Origin: Pediococcus acidilactici DSM 20284 | Lineage (GTDB): Bacteria; Bacillota; Bacilli; Lactobacillales; Lactobacillaceae | Assembly (NCBI RefSeq): GCF_000146325.1 | Contig: NZ_GL397067.1 | Span: 1,429,628 to 1,493,627 of the forward strand | Direction: 5' to 3' | DNA: 64,000 nucleotides | In this document: positions 1 to 8,072 of the stretch, piece by piece | Layout: each line of letters opens with the position of its first letter | How positions within the stretch are numbered: the first letter of the stretch is position 1 | Program-made: the position numbers and the translations under genes | Notes under the pieces: generated by a model | What the model saw: only the letters and a program-made list of their open reading frames with translations | Told to the model about the DNA's origin: nothing | Database searches by the model: none

Positions 1-131
1 AATAAAGCAAATTAGGAAACTCCAGGGCTGAGAGTAAGTGCTTTTTCTATAAGAAGTGAAGCGGTTACTTGTATTTTATTTTTATAAGCTGTATTGTTGC
101 TGTGACGAGTGATCAAAAAGGAGGAGTAATA

Positions 132-1148
132 ATGTATAAAGCTAGTGAACAGCGTTATGACAATATGATTTATAATCGGGTGGGTAACAGTGGATTGAAG
201 TTATCCGCGATTGGGTTAGGCCTTTGGAATAACTTTGGTAGCGTGGATCCGTTAGAAAATCAAAAGGAAATTCTATTTAAAGCTTTTGACCTAGGAATTA
301 CCTACTTTGATTTAGCTAATAATTACGGACCCATTCCAGGGAGTGCCGAAGAAAATTTTGGACGGATTATGAAAAGTGATTTACACCACTATCGCGACGA
401 AATGGTAATTGCCAGTAAGGCGGGGTTTGTAATGTGGCCCGGACCTTATGGAAATTGGGGATCCCGGAAGAGCATTATCGCGAGTGCGGACCAAAGCTTA
501 AAACGGACTGGTTTAGATTATTTTGATATATTCTACAGCCACCGTGCGGATCCGAAGACTCCTGTTGAAGAAACAGCGTTAGCATTAGACCAGCTGGTTC
601 GTTCTGGGAAAGCTCTTTATGTGGGAATTTCCAACTATAACGGAGAACAAACGGCGGCAATCACCAAGATTTTCAAAGAGTTACGAACTCCATTTATTAT
701 TAACCAACCCCGTTACAACATGTTTAACCGGGACGTAGAAACGGACCTCTTCCCCGTTTTGGAACGCGAAGGGAAGGCGGCAACCAGTTACAGTTCATTG
801 TCGCAAGGATTGCTAACGGATAAATATTTACAAGGAATTGACGAAAATTCACGCGCACAGAAGCAAACCATTCCGTTCTTGAGTCCTGTACAAGTGGAAG
901 AGACCCTTGAAACCGTCAAAAAATTAAACGAAGTTGCGAAAAAGCGGGGACAAAGTTTGGCACAAATGGCGTTGGCGTGGAACTTGCGGAAGCCAGTGGT
1001 AGCAAGTGTATTAATTGGTGCAAGTCGGGTACAGCAGGTAATTAACAACGTCAATGCACTCAAAAACCTCGACTTTACCGATGACGAACTCATGCAAATT
1101 GATCAAATTTTAGCTGCGCAAAGTCCGATTGATTGGGATGCGCGTTAA
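132..1148 (+). CDS. Aldo/keto reductase, YghZ/GpmA-like
   Basis: A 338-residue NAD(P)H-dependent aldo/keto reductase of the TIM-barrel family, cytosolic, probably reducing small aldehydes such as methylglyoxal or glyceraldehyde 3-phosphate (the YghZ/MgrA branch). The catalytic tetrad is visible: D60 and Y65 in FDLANNYG, K96 in ASKAG and H137 in YSHRAD. The ATG at 132 is chosen because AAAAAGGAGG ends eight bases before it; a longer frame starting at 69 lacks a ribosome binding site. A plausible sigma-A promoter is TTGTAT at 69-74 with TATTGT 17 bases later. It sits alone upstream of galK. Family assignment is firm; the physiological substrate is inferred. Confidence 0.93.
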   Translation: MYKASEQRYDNMIYNRVGNSGLKLSAIGLGLWNNFGSVDPLENQKEILFKAFDLGITYFDLANNYGPIPGSAEENFGRIMKSDLHHYRDEMVIASKAGFVMWPGPYGNWGSRKSIIASADQSLKRTGLDYFDIFYSHRADPKTPVEETALALDQLVRSGKALYVGISNYNGEQTAAITKIFKELRTPFIINQPRYNMFNRDVETDLFPVLEREGKAATSYSSLSQGLLTDKYLQGIDENSRAQKQTIPFLSPVQVEETLETVKKLNEVAKKRGQSLAQMALAWNLRKPVVASVLIGASRVQQVINNVNALKNLDFTDDELMQIDQILAAQSPIDWDAR

Positions 1149-1204
1149 ACCGCGCCTGGTAGCGTTTCGTTTAATCCTACTAAAAATTGGTGTAGAATAT
1201 TACG

Positions 1205-1218
1205 TGAAACCGTTTCCC
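1205..1218 (+). promoter_or_regulatory. cre (CcpA) site upstream of galK
   Basis: TGAAACCGTTTCCC fits the catabolite-responsive element pattern TGNAANCGNWNNCA except for the last base. It lies just downstream of a likely -10 (TAGAAT, 1193-1198; weak -35 TTTAAT at 1170-1175), a position where CcpA would block transcription of galK. Confidence 0.6.
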
Positions 1219-1250
1219 GTAACAGAATGAAACCAATTTGGAGGATAATT

Positions 1251-2414
1251 ATGCTTAAAGAAGCAATTGCAGAAAAGTTCCATCAAATTTTCAAAACTGA
1301 AGCTGAAGAAGTCTATTTTTCACCAGGACGGATTAATTTAATCGGTGAGCATACCGATTATAACGGTGGTCACGTCTTTCCTTGTGCGATTAGCCTGGGA
1401 ACTTACGGCGCGTACCGTGGTCGTGATGATACGCAGGTGAAGATGTATTCAGGAAACCTCCCGGATACTGGCATTATCGAATTTGACGTTAACGATCTTG
1501 AGTACGATGCGAAGTATAAGTGGAGCAACTATTTACGTGGAATGATGCTAGAAATCCGCGAACTCTCTCACGATTATGATCACGGTTTTGAGTTGTATTT
1601 GGAAGGTGATCTACCGGATGGGGCGGGGTTGTCATCATCAGCCTCGATTGAAATGCTGATGGGCACCATTTTAAACGACCAGTTTAACTTGCGGATTACG
1701 CCGATTGAACTCGTCAAGGCTGGGCAACGCGTCGAAAATAACTATATTAAGGTTAATTCAGGGATTATGGATCAATTTGCGGTTGAAATGGGACGGCGAA
1801 ACGAAGCCACTTTCCTGGATACCAACACCATGGAATATGACTACGCACCGTTAGATTTGAATAATAACGTAATTTTGATCATGAATACCAATAAACCGCA
1901 TGAATTAGTTAATTCCGAGTACAACACTCGCCGTGCGGAATGCGAAGAAGCGTTGCGGCGGCTGCAAACCAAACTAAACATTAACGCACTAGGTGAATTA
2001 ACTAAGGATGCGTTCGACCAGTACGCCTACCTAATTAACGACGAAACGTTGATTAAGCGGGCCCGTCACGCGGTTTTTGAAAATCAGCGAACTATTGAAG
2101 CCCGGGAAGCCCTCAAACAAGGCGACCTAAAGCTCTTCGGGCGGTTGGTGAGTGCTTCACACGTCTCTTTACAATTCGACTACGAAGTTAGCGCTCCGGA
2201 GTTAGATATGCTTGTAGACGAAGCTTGGCAATCACCGGGAGTACTTGGAGCTCGCATGATCGGCGGCGGTTTTGGCGGGTGCGCAATTGCCCTAATCGAA
2301 AAGGATCAAGTCGATGAGTTAGTAAAAACGGTGGGGCAAAAATACCAAGACCGTTTTGGCTATGCGGCTGACTTTTATGAAGCCAAAATTGTCGACGGTC
2401 CGCATAAGGTTTAA
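1251..2414 (+). CDS. galK: Galactokinase
   Basis: A 387-residue GHMP-family kinase that phosphorylates alpha-D-galactose to galactose 1-phosphate, the first step of the Leloir pathway. Visible motifs are the galactokinase signature GRINLIGEHTDYNGG near residue 28, the ATP-binding GAGLSSSASIEM near residue 127 and the C-terminal MIGGGFGGCA. Length is typical. The ATG at 1251 follows GGAGG at 1240-1244; an upstream in-frame ATG at 1227 has no ribosome binding site. It is odd that galE, galT and galR do not follow: the gene stands alone and ends in a terminator. The rest of the Leloir route must be elsewhere, while the tagatose 6-phosphate route is at 20-24 kb. Confidence 0.96.
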   Translation: MLKEAIAEKFHQIFKTEAEEVYFSPGRINLIGEHTDYNGGHVFPCAISLGTYGAYRGRDDTQVKMYSGNLPDTGIIEFDVNDLEYDAKYKWSNYLRGMMLEIRELSHDYDHGFELYLEGDLPDGAGLSSSASIEMLMGTILNDQFNLRITPIELVKAGQRVENNYIKVNSGIMDQFAVEMGRRNEATFLDTNTMEYDYAPLDLNNNVILIMNTNKPHELVNSEYNTRRAECEEALRRLQTKLNINALGELTKDAFDQYAYLINDETLIKRARHAVFENQRTIEAREALKQGDLKLFGRLVSASHVSLQFDYEVSAPELDMLVDEAWQSPGVLGARMIGGGFGGCAIALIEKDQVDELVKTVGQKYQDRFGYAADFYEAKIVDGPHKV

Positions 2415-2462
2415 AAAGATGCTGCAGATTGACTAATTTTTAAAAGCTTTATAATTTATACC

Positions 2463-2509
2463 AAACGGAAACTTGATTTCGAGAAATGAAATTCGAGTTT
2501 CCGTTTTTT
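2463..2509 (+). terminator. Rho-independent terminator of galK
   Basis: A long imperfect inverted repeat (AAACGGAAACT paired with AGTTTCCGTTT) ending in a T run, 50 bases after the galK stop. Confidence 0.85.
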
Positions 2510-2556
2510 GGTCTCATTAATTTGCGATTTTTTAATGGTAATCTCATTTTAACGGC

Positions 2557-2590
2557 AAACTACACTTTTTTGAGCGAAAACTGCAGTTTT
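2557..2590 (+). promoter_or_regulatory. Possible ComK-like AT boxes upstream of comX
   Basis: AAAC-N5-TTTT (2557-2569) and the perfect 14-base palindrome AAAACTGCAGTTTT (2577-2590) lie 7 bases apart, about 100 bases upstream of the comX start. The arrangement resembles paired AAAA-N5-TTTT ComK boxes, although the second has a 6-base centre. In AT-rich DNA this could be chance. Confidence 0.25.
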
Positions 2591-2686
2591 AGTGCCGGAA
2601 ACGTCCCGTTATATTTGCAAAGCCAGTTACGTATTATAAAAAGCGACCAAGGGCCCTTGGATCTTTTATTTTAGGAGATTCAAGCT

Positions 2687-3269
2687 ATGTCACCAAAAAA
2701 CCGCACTTTAAAAGCAGGATTAGACCACTTATTAACTAACGGAAACCAAAAAATAGTGTTTGGACGGAAACCAAAAAATAGTGTTTGGAGCACTAAAGAA
2801 ACTAAACATTCGCCCGTATCAACCGGATTTTGAAGATTTTTTACAGGAAGCGCGGCTAACCTATGCCCGTGCATACGTACGCTTTCCCCGAAATCCCGAA
2901 AGTGACCTAAAGGAGTTTCGGATGTTTGCCTACCAAGCAATCTATTGGCGGACACTTAATTCGTTGAAACGCCAGACGATGGTTAAAAATTGGCAAACTG
3001 CCGAGCTATCCACGGACGTGACTAACCTTCCGCGACAATATCGCTGTTCCTCTCGTGAGCAACAGGTGTTAGCTGACGACTTATTCCAGCGAGTTTACGC
3101 AATTTGTACGCCGCCGGAAAAACGTTTTTTGTACTACCGGTACGTGAAGCAATTATCGGGCCGAGAAATCGCCCAACGAGAGGGGGTGAGTCCCCAGAGC
3201 ATTTCCAAACGCCGGCGAAAAGTTGGACAGAAGGCGCTAAAGATTATCGCAGAAAATGCTGATAATTAG
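2687..3269 (+). pseudogene. comX: Competence sigma factor ComX/SigH-like, frameshifted by 25-bp tandem duplication
   Basis: A small sigma-70-family protein like the SigH/ComX factors that direct late competence genes in lactic acid bacteria. Region 2 is seen in EFRMFAYQAIYWRTLN and a region 4 helix-turn-helix in SGREIAQREGVSPQSISKRR. The start ATG at 2687 has AGGAGA at 2673-2678. From it the frame reads MSPKNRTLKAG and on, then enters an exact 25-bp tandem duplication (2739-2789). Because 25 is not a multiple of 3, the frame is lost and stops soon after (residue 49). Removing one copy restores a continuous 185-residue sigma factor. The downstream frame is otherwise open from a TTG at 2760 without a ribosome binding site. 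This is either a natural knock-out, a phase-variable allele or an assembly artefact. Confidence 0.85.
2739..2789 (+). repeat. 25-bp perfect tandem duplication inside comX
   Basis: The unit beginning ACGGAAACC and ending GTGTTTGG occurs at 2739-2763 and again at 2764-2788, with one further matching base. Each copy carries an A6 tract. The repeat shifts the comX frame by +1. Confidence 0.98.
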
Positions 3270-3283
3270 TTTCAAAGATAAAT

Positions 3284-3340
3284 AAAAGTCCTAGTTATCC
3301 GGTTTCACATAACCTGGGTAACTAGGACTTTTGAGTTTTT
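3284..3340. terminator. Bidirectional terminator between comX and the catalase gene
   Basis: A long stem (AAAAGTCCTAGTTA paired with TAACTAGGACTTTT) flanked by A and T runs lies between two convergent genes, so it can serve both strands. Confidence 0.9.
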
Positions 3341-3374
3341 TAAATGAAAAAAGGTGTTGATTTCTTACTTTTGT

Positions 3375-4190
3375 TTAAGAACCATACATTTTAGGGTTAA
3401 CAGGTTTTAAGTCAGGAGCTTGACCTTCCGCTTTAGGTTCTGCTTGCCACTTGTATTCGCCTTCGCCATCAAGAGCTTCACCATGTGCCCAAGCACCTTG
3501 GCTACTTTCATCTCCTTTAGAGAAGTTGTAGAAGTCGTAGGCAATGTCCTTACGCTCTTTTTCACGTGGGAAATCGCTTGGCACCAGAATCGTTCCAACT
3601 TGTTCCTCTAATTCTTTGATTGCTGCCGCCCATTGATTTTGGTGGTAGCTATCCCGGGCAAGAAGTACGGCTAAGAGATCTTTCACCCCTGGATCGTCGA
3701 CCATTTCGTAAATCCGCGCCGCTTGCAAACGGCCTTGTGATTCTGCATTAAGGTTGGCGCGGAAGTCAGCAAGTAAATTACCACTAGAAATGATGTAAGC
3801 TCCGCTCCATGGATTCCCTACACTATCAGCTGGCCGCGGTCCTAATCCTGCTACAATCGCATGTTGTGGATTCATACCGGCAATCACTGCTCCAACTACG
3901 GGATCTTGTTCCATTGCCGCCTGTTGGTCTTCGACAGGTGCATCTTCTAGTAGACGCGCTACCATAGTAGCTAACATTTCTACGTGTCCAATTTCTTCGG
4001 TAGCAATGTCGAGGATCATGTCCTTATACTTAGCTTCTCCGCGGCAACTCCAGCCCTGGAAGAGGTACTGCATGGCCACACTCATTTCTCCATACTGACC
4101 GCCAATTAATTCTTGTAAATACTTGGCAACCGTTGGATCAGGTTGAGTAGGCTTAGCTTCAAATTGTAATTCTTTTTGGTGTCGAAACAT
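3375..4190 (-). CDS. Manganese catalase
   Basis: A 271-residue non-haem di-manganese catalase of the Lactobacillus plantarum type, a cytosolic ferritin-fold enzyme that disproportionates H2O2. The metal ligands are at the expected positions: E35 in GQYGEMS, E66 and H69 in ATEEIGHVEM, E150 in NLNAES and H183 in RDSYHQNQ. The start at 4190 is preceded by AGGGGGGAA; a longer frame from 4223 starts before that ribosome binding site. It stands alone, convergent with comX. It fits functionally with the H2O2-forming pyruvate oxidase at 58.5 kb. Family and activity are well supported. Confidence 0.96.
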   Translation of the reverse strand: MFRHQKELQFEAKPTQPDPTVAKYLQELIGGQYGEMSVAMQYLFQGWSCRGEAKYKDMILDIATEEIGHVEMLATMVARLLEDAPVEDQQAAMEQDPVVGAVIAGMNPQHAIVAGLGPRPADSVGNPWSGAYIISSGNLLADFRANLNAESQGRLQAARIYEMVDDPGVKDLLAVLLARDSYHQNQWAAAIKELEEQVGTILVPSDFPREKERKDIAYDFYNFSKGDESSQGAWAHGEALDGEGEYKWQAEPKAEGQAPDLKPVNPKMYGS

Positions 4191-4280
4191 AAAATTCCCC
4201 CCTATTCTTTGGTGTGATGCCAATATAAAGGATAGGGGGGATGTTTTACAAATTTAATGCTTAGATTTTTTACTTTAGGT

Positions 4281-4302
4281 TGCTGAAAAATGTCCAGCAA
4301 GT
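4281..4302 (-). terminator. Weak hairpin after the Ser/Asp-rich surface protein gene
   Basis: TTGCTG and CAGCAA arms around a nine-base loop, just after the stop codon on the minus strand and followed by an AT-rich stretch. A weak terminator candidate. Confidence 0.35.
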
Positions 4303-4304
4303 AA

Positions 4305-6566
4305 CTAGGTTTGTTGTGTGAAATTAACTCTGCCAGCTAATGCAGTGAAGAAGGCTCCTAGGTCAGGATCAACCTCGCCACCGTTTCCACCACCGCCGTG
4401 GGAGCCGCTAAAGAAGTTATTCGCAGCATCGTCAGGCGGCGCTAAAGGTGATTGTAAACGTGGATCAACCAGATTATGTTTTGCGGAAAAGTGCTGCTTA
4501 GCTAGATTTTCCTGTAGCCGAGACCGTTGGGTTAACTCTTCTACTAAAACGGGGTGGTCGCTATTTTTAGAATGAGAACGTTGGTTAGCTTTTTTAGCAG
4601 GTTGCTGGTTAGCGGTCGACTGATCAGCGGATTTGCTAGCGGCTAACGCGTTCGTAAATATAGGTGTATCCCGTTTTTGTAATCCAATCCGATAAGTAGC
4701 GTTGCCGGTGCCAAATTTTAGTTGGCTGAGTGGCGTTCCTGGCGAAACTAAATCGTAGCCATGACGCAGGAAACCTAAGATGTGGTCAGAAAGTTCAAAA
4801 GGAACCCGCGTATTTTGCCAACCACTGTAAATCTGTTGGTCGACCACGTGACCATTTTCATCAACAAACGCAATGGTTACCGTGCCTCGTTTTGGAGAAG
4901 CAGAAGCCGTTTTATGGGAACTTGATGGCGTTCCGTGCGAAGGATTCCGTGAACTTCCTTGATGGTCAGAATGGTTACTTGAATGATGATGGCTAGCCGT
5001 GGAACTCGAAGAATCTGCGGAATTGTTCGACGAAGCCTTACCGTTACTAGAGCTAGCTGAACCAGGTTCATCAGAATGGTCACTTTGGTGGTTATCCTTA
5101 CTAGAACCATTATCTTTTGAAGAATGGTCGTCACCAGATGAACCGTTATCTGACGAAGAGTGGTCGTCGCTAGAGGAGCTGTTATCCGACGAAGAATGAT
5201 CATCACCAGATGAACTACCATCTGATGAAGAGTGACCGTCACTAGAGGAACCATTATCTGGCGAAGAATGATCATCACCAGATGAACTATCATCTGACGA
5301 AGAATGGTCATCGCCAGAGGAGCTGTTATCTGACGAAGAGTGGTCGTCGCTAGAGGAACTATCATCTGATGAAGAGTGGCCGTCACTAGAGGAACCATTA
5401 TCCGACGAAGAATGGTCGTCGCCGCTGGATGAATTATCGCCTGAATCTGAAGAATCAGATGAATCATCCGAGGCTTGGATTACTTTAACGGTCAGGTTGG
5501 CCGAACGGCTGATAGTAAGCCTATATTTGATTTTTTGAAGCTGTCCCGTAGCTAATTGATATCCCTTAGGCAAGTGAACTTGATAAATTCCAACATCGTT
5601 AATCAAGCCCTTAATTTTATCGGTCGCGACCGTTTTGCCAGTAGTTGCGTCTACGTAACTAACCGTGGCGGTTACTTCCGTTGGATTTTTAGGTAGTACG
5701 GTAACTTTTCCGGTTCCGACGTCGCCCAACGTATAGTGCTGGTGGTAAACCCAGTAATCTCCACCCATATCGCCTAACTTTTTCCGTAACGCTTGTTTAC
5801 CAAGGTTGCTTAAAGTGTATTGGTAAGTCCCCGGTAAATTGGAATTCTTGTCGGTTTCAATCCAATCTTTTTCAATGGAGACTTTGTTAACTACTTTTCC
5901 GTCAGGATCCGTTAGACTGAGTTTCAATCCAGCAATATGATCAGCGAGGCTCTGTTCGTCAGTATAGTACTCCGCCGTTGGTAACGAAACGTTTAAAATC
6001 GTATTTACGTCCATTGGAAAGTCAGAAATAGGAAGTACTTCAGGAATGTTTGTAAATTTGATACGTCCGGAAGTTTTCGTGCGCACTACTTCGTGGACTA
6101 ACTTTTGAATAATCGTTTTGGAAAGGGTAGCTCCATAGTAAGTATGCCCGTTTAAATTAATCGGATGGATAGCTCCCGTATTGATAACTTGGTCGCCAAC
6201 GGTCAAGGTATAAGTTGCGTTGACCGGCGGGGAGTCCAGCTTAAACAGCATTACTCCTTCGGTATCAGGAGTGACAGAGCGATAGCTTCCCAAATGATTA
6301 ATTAACAAAGAATAAATCCTACCATTAACTTTCACTGACCAACTTTTATCTCTGCTGGTGAACATATTTGTATCGTCGTCATAGTAAATGGAACTTAAGT
6401 CAGGGGTTTCATCAGCATGAGCGATTAATTCTGCCAATGGTAATCGGCAGTGTAAAACTGTATTTTTAAGTAGAGGAGCGCTAACGATCCCCACGGTAGC
6501 TAAGGAAAAGGCAAATGTCGACCGCAAAAGAGTTGTAAACTTTTTACTTGAATTTTTATTAGACAT
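4305..6566 (-). CDS. Secreted Ser/Asp-rich repeat surface protein with MucBP-like domains
   Basis: A 753-residue exported protein. The N-terminus is a signal-like segment (basic residues 4-9, hydrophobic core about 14-31). Residues 50-290 form a probable binding region. A MucBP-like module (ATVSYVDATTGK) spans about 297-362. Next come nine 12-residue repeats of the type GDDHSSSDNSSS (382-489), a Ser/His/Lys-rich stretch, and a second MucBP-like module (VTIAFVDENGHVVDQQ) near 562-632. There is no LPXTG or C-terminal membrane anchor; the tail is Gly/Asp-rich. It lies 30 bp downstream of an Mga-like regulator on the same strand, so the two are probably co-transcribed. Adhesin function is inferred from architecture. 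Confidence 0.85.
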   Translation of the reverse strand: MSNKNSSKKFTTLLRSTFAFSLATVGIVSAPLLKNTVLHCRLPLAELIAHADETPDLSSIYYDDDTNMFTSRDKSWSVKVNGRIYSLLINHLGSYRSVTPDTEGVMLFKLDSPPVNATYTLTVGDQVINTGAIHPINLNGHTYYGATLSKTIIQKLVHEVVRTKTSGRIKFTNIPEVLPISDFPMDVNTILNVSLPTAEYYTDEQSLADHIAGLKLSLTDPDGKVVNKVSIEKDWIETDKNSNLPGTYQYTLSNLGKQALRKKLGDMGGDYWVYHQHYTLGDVGTGKVTVLPKNPTEVTATVSYVDATTGKTVATDKIKGLINDVGIYQVHLPKGYQLATGQLQKIKYRLTISRSANLTVKVIQASDDSSDSSDSGDNSSSGDDHSSSDNGSSSDGHSSSDDSSSSDDHSSSDNSSSGDDHSSSDDSSSGDDHSSPDNGSSSDGHSSSDGSSSGDDHSSSDNSSSSDDHSSSDNGSSGDDHSSKDNGSSKDNHQSDHSDEPGSASSSNGKASSNNSADSSSSTASHHHSSNHSDHQGSSRNPSHGTPSSSHKTASASPKRGTVTIAFVDENGHVVDQQIYSGWQNTRVPFELSDHILGFLRHGYDLVSPGTPLSQLKFGTGNATYRIGLQKRDTPIFTNALAASKSADQSTANQQPAKKANQRSHSKNSDHPVLVEELTQRSRLQENLAKQHFSAKHNLVDPRLQSPLAPPDDAANNFFSGSHGGGGNGGEVDPDLGAFFTALAGRVNFTQQT
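5100..5423 (-). repeat. Nine 36-bp coding repeats (12-residue Ser/Asp/His units)
   Basis: Imperfect 36-bp units encode residues 382-489 of the surface protein. Variation follows S/G at position 1 and N/D/G at position 9, as expected for recombining, length-variable cell-wall spacers. Confidence 0.9.
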
Positions 6567-6596
6567 TCCTTGATTTCTCCTTAATCTTATTAATCA

Positions 6597-8072
6597 TTAG
6601 TAAATTGGTTGGTTAAACAATGCAAAAGCTTTTTTAGCTCGAACGTTTTCAATGATATCCCCTAAATTAGTCCAGTCTTCTGGAGTTGGAGGATCTTCCC
6701 AAGTTAATTGAGGTTGCTTTACAGATTGTGAATAAATATCAGATACAAAGATGTCTGTATTTTTAGAAATGTTTGTCTCAATAATAATATTCGCATGATG
6801 AAACGCATCTAAAGAATTGATTACATATTCGGTATATAAATCTCCTTGAGAAAAATCAACCGCCACGTAAACTCGTTCTTTTAACAAACGGGCGGGGATG
6901 TTATTGATTAACGCAAACATATAACCATAGTAAAGGTTAACCCACTTAGGAGCGTCCAGGGTAATTTCGTGTTCAGTCTGGATGCTCTGTAAAAATCGGT
7001 GAATTAGAATATCAAACGATGGGTAAGTTTTCCCGAAAAATTTGATGGAATTTTCCCGTACGAAAGTAGATGGTTCAATATAAAATGAAGTTAATTGAAG
7101 GTTAACGTTAATTAAATCGTGGCGAAGGGACTCCTCGGTGTTTTCGTCTAGAGTTGACGTAATGGGGTAGTCCTTTAGCCACTGAATAAGACTGTTAGTT
7201 AACTGGGTTGCTAAAGGAAAGTTATTTGATATAACCCGGTTGCTAGAGTCGGAAATATAGCCTTTTGCAAGCAAAAAGCCGTAGAAGTAACTCATTTCAT
7301 ACCTATTTAAATTAAAATGACGCCCGAGAACGCGTTGTAAACGTTGAGACAACTGCTGATATTGATCGTTATTTTCGTCAACATCGACGGTTAAGGTTTC
7401 GTTGTAGTTTTGATTACGATGTCGAAGAATCCAGATTCGCAAAAAGATTGACAATTTAAATTTTTGACTTAATCGTAAGGGGTGCGTGAAATAAGGTTGG
7501 CATGCTTGAACGATTTGGTCAACTAGGTCGTTTAGTTCAGGAAATGGCGAATCAAGTCCGTTGTAAAGGCTGTAATAAAACTGAAATAAAAGTAACCGCT
7601 GATGAAATTCTTCCCCCACTTTTCCATTTTTAGGGTTGTCCTTAGAATAATTAGCGATGATTTTATTCAGCATTTTAATTTGTCGGTAAAATACTGATCG
7701 GCTAATTGGAGTGTCTTGTAAATACTGGTTAGGAGTCTTTAGGTTTTCATAAAACATTAAATACTCAAACACAGGTAAAAGGGGAGAACGTAATACGTAC
7801 ACCAACCGAATTTTATTGATTACTAAACTGGAAAGGTTTTGTGCTTGCCACAGCCCTTTTTGTAATTCGTTAATGTGGATATTTTGCTGGGGAGCGAGTT
7901 CACGTAAATCAGTGTTAATGGTACTCAACGCAGCATTTAATTTGTACGAGCTTACTTCTAGCTTGTCCGCAACGTGATCCATGTTGACAGGTGCGTCCGC
8001 GGCACGGTTGATTAAGGATAAAATTTCAAAAGATAATTGGTCTTTTTTATCCATTAATAATATTGGATCCAT
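6597..8072 (-). CDS. Mga/RofA-like transcriptional regulator (module 1)
   Basis: A 491-residue cytosolic regulator of the Mga/RofA type seen in Gram-positive virulence and surface-gene control. The N-terminal winged helix-turn-helix region includes ADKLEVSSYKLNAALSTI (about 35-52). A second HTH-like segment is SRSVFYRQIKMLN (about 124-136). The C-terminus resembles a PTS IIB-like domain ending in TDIFVSD and WEDPPTPEDW. The start at 8072 has AGGAGG seven bases upstream. It precedes the Ser/Asp-rich surface protein gene in the same transcription unit. The C-terminal 70 residues clearly resemble those of the regulator at 11.9 kb, so the two are paralogues. Targets are inferred from adjacency. 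Confidence 0.82.
   Translation of the reverse strand: MDPILLMDKKDQLSFEILSLINRAADAPVNMDHVADKLEVSSYKLNAALSTINTDLRELAPQQNIHINELQKGLWQAQNLSSLVINKIRLVYVLRSPLLPVFEYLMFYENLKTPNQYLQDTPISRSVFYRQIKMLNKIIANYSKDNPKNGKVGEEFHQRLLLFQFYYSLYNGLDSPFPELNDLVDQIVQACQPYFTHPLRLSQKFKLSIFLRIWILRHRNQNYNETLTVDVDENNDQYQQLSQRLQRVLGRHFNLNRYEMSYFYGFLLAKGYISDSSNRVISNNFPLATQLTNSLIQWLKDYPITSTLDENTEESLRHDLINVNLQLTSFYIEPSTFVRENSIKFFGKTYPSFDILIHRFLQSIQTEHEITLDAPKWVNLYYGYMFALINNIPARLLKERVYVAVDFSQGDLYTEYVINSLDAFHHANIIIETNISKNTDIFVSDIYSQSVKQPQLTWEDPPTPEDWTNLGDIIENVRAKKAFALFNQPIY

Noticed and set aside
2486-2674. Open frame of 62 codons between galK and comX
   Set aside because: It starts inside the galK terminator, has no ribosome binding site and ends in the comX leader.
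2760-3269. Reading comX as a normal gene starting at TTG 2760
   Set aside because: No ribosome binding site precedes that TTG, which is inside the duplicated unit; the ATG at 2687 has a good site and the intended frame is evident.
4999-5467. Long frames on both strands across the Ser/Asp repeats, and CRISPR-like 36-bp periodicity
   Set aside because: The periodicity is coding repeats of the surface protein with no spacers; the alternative frames are by-products of the repeat.
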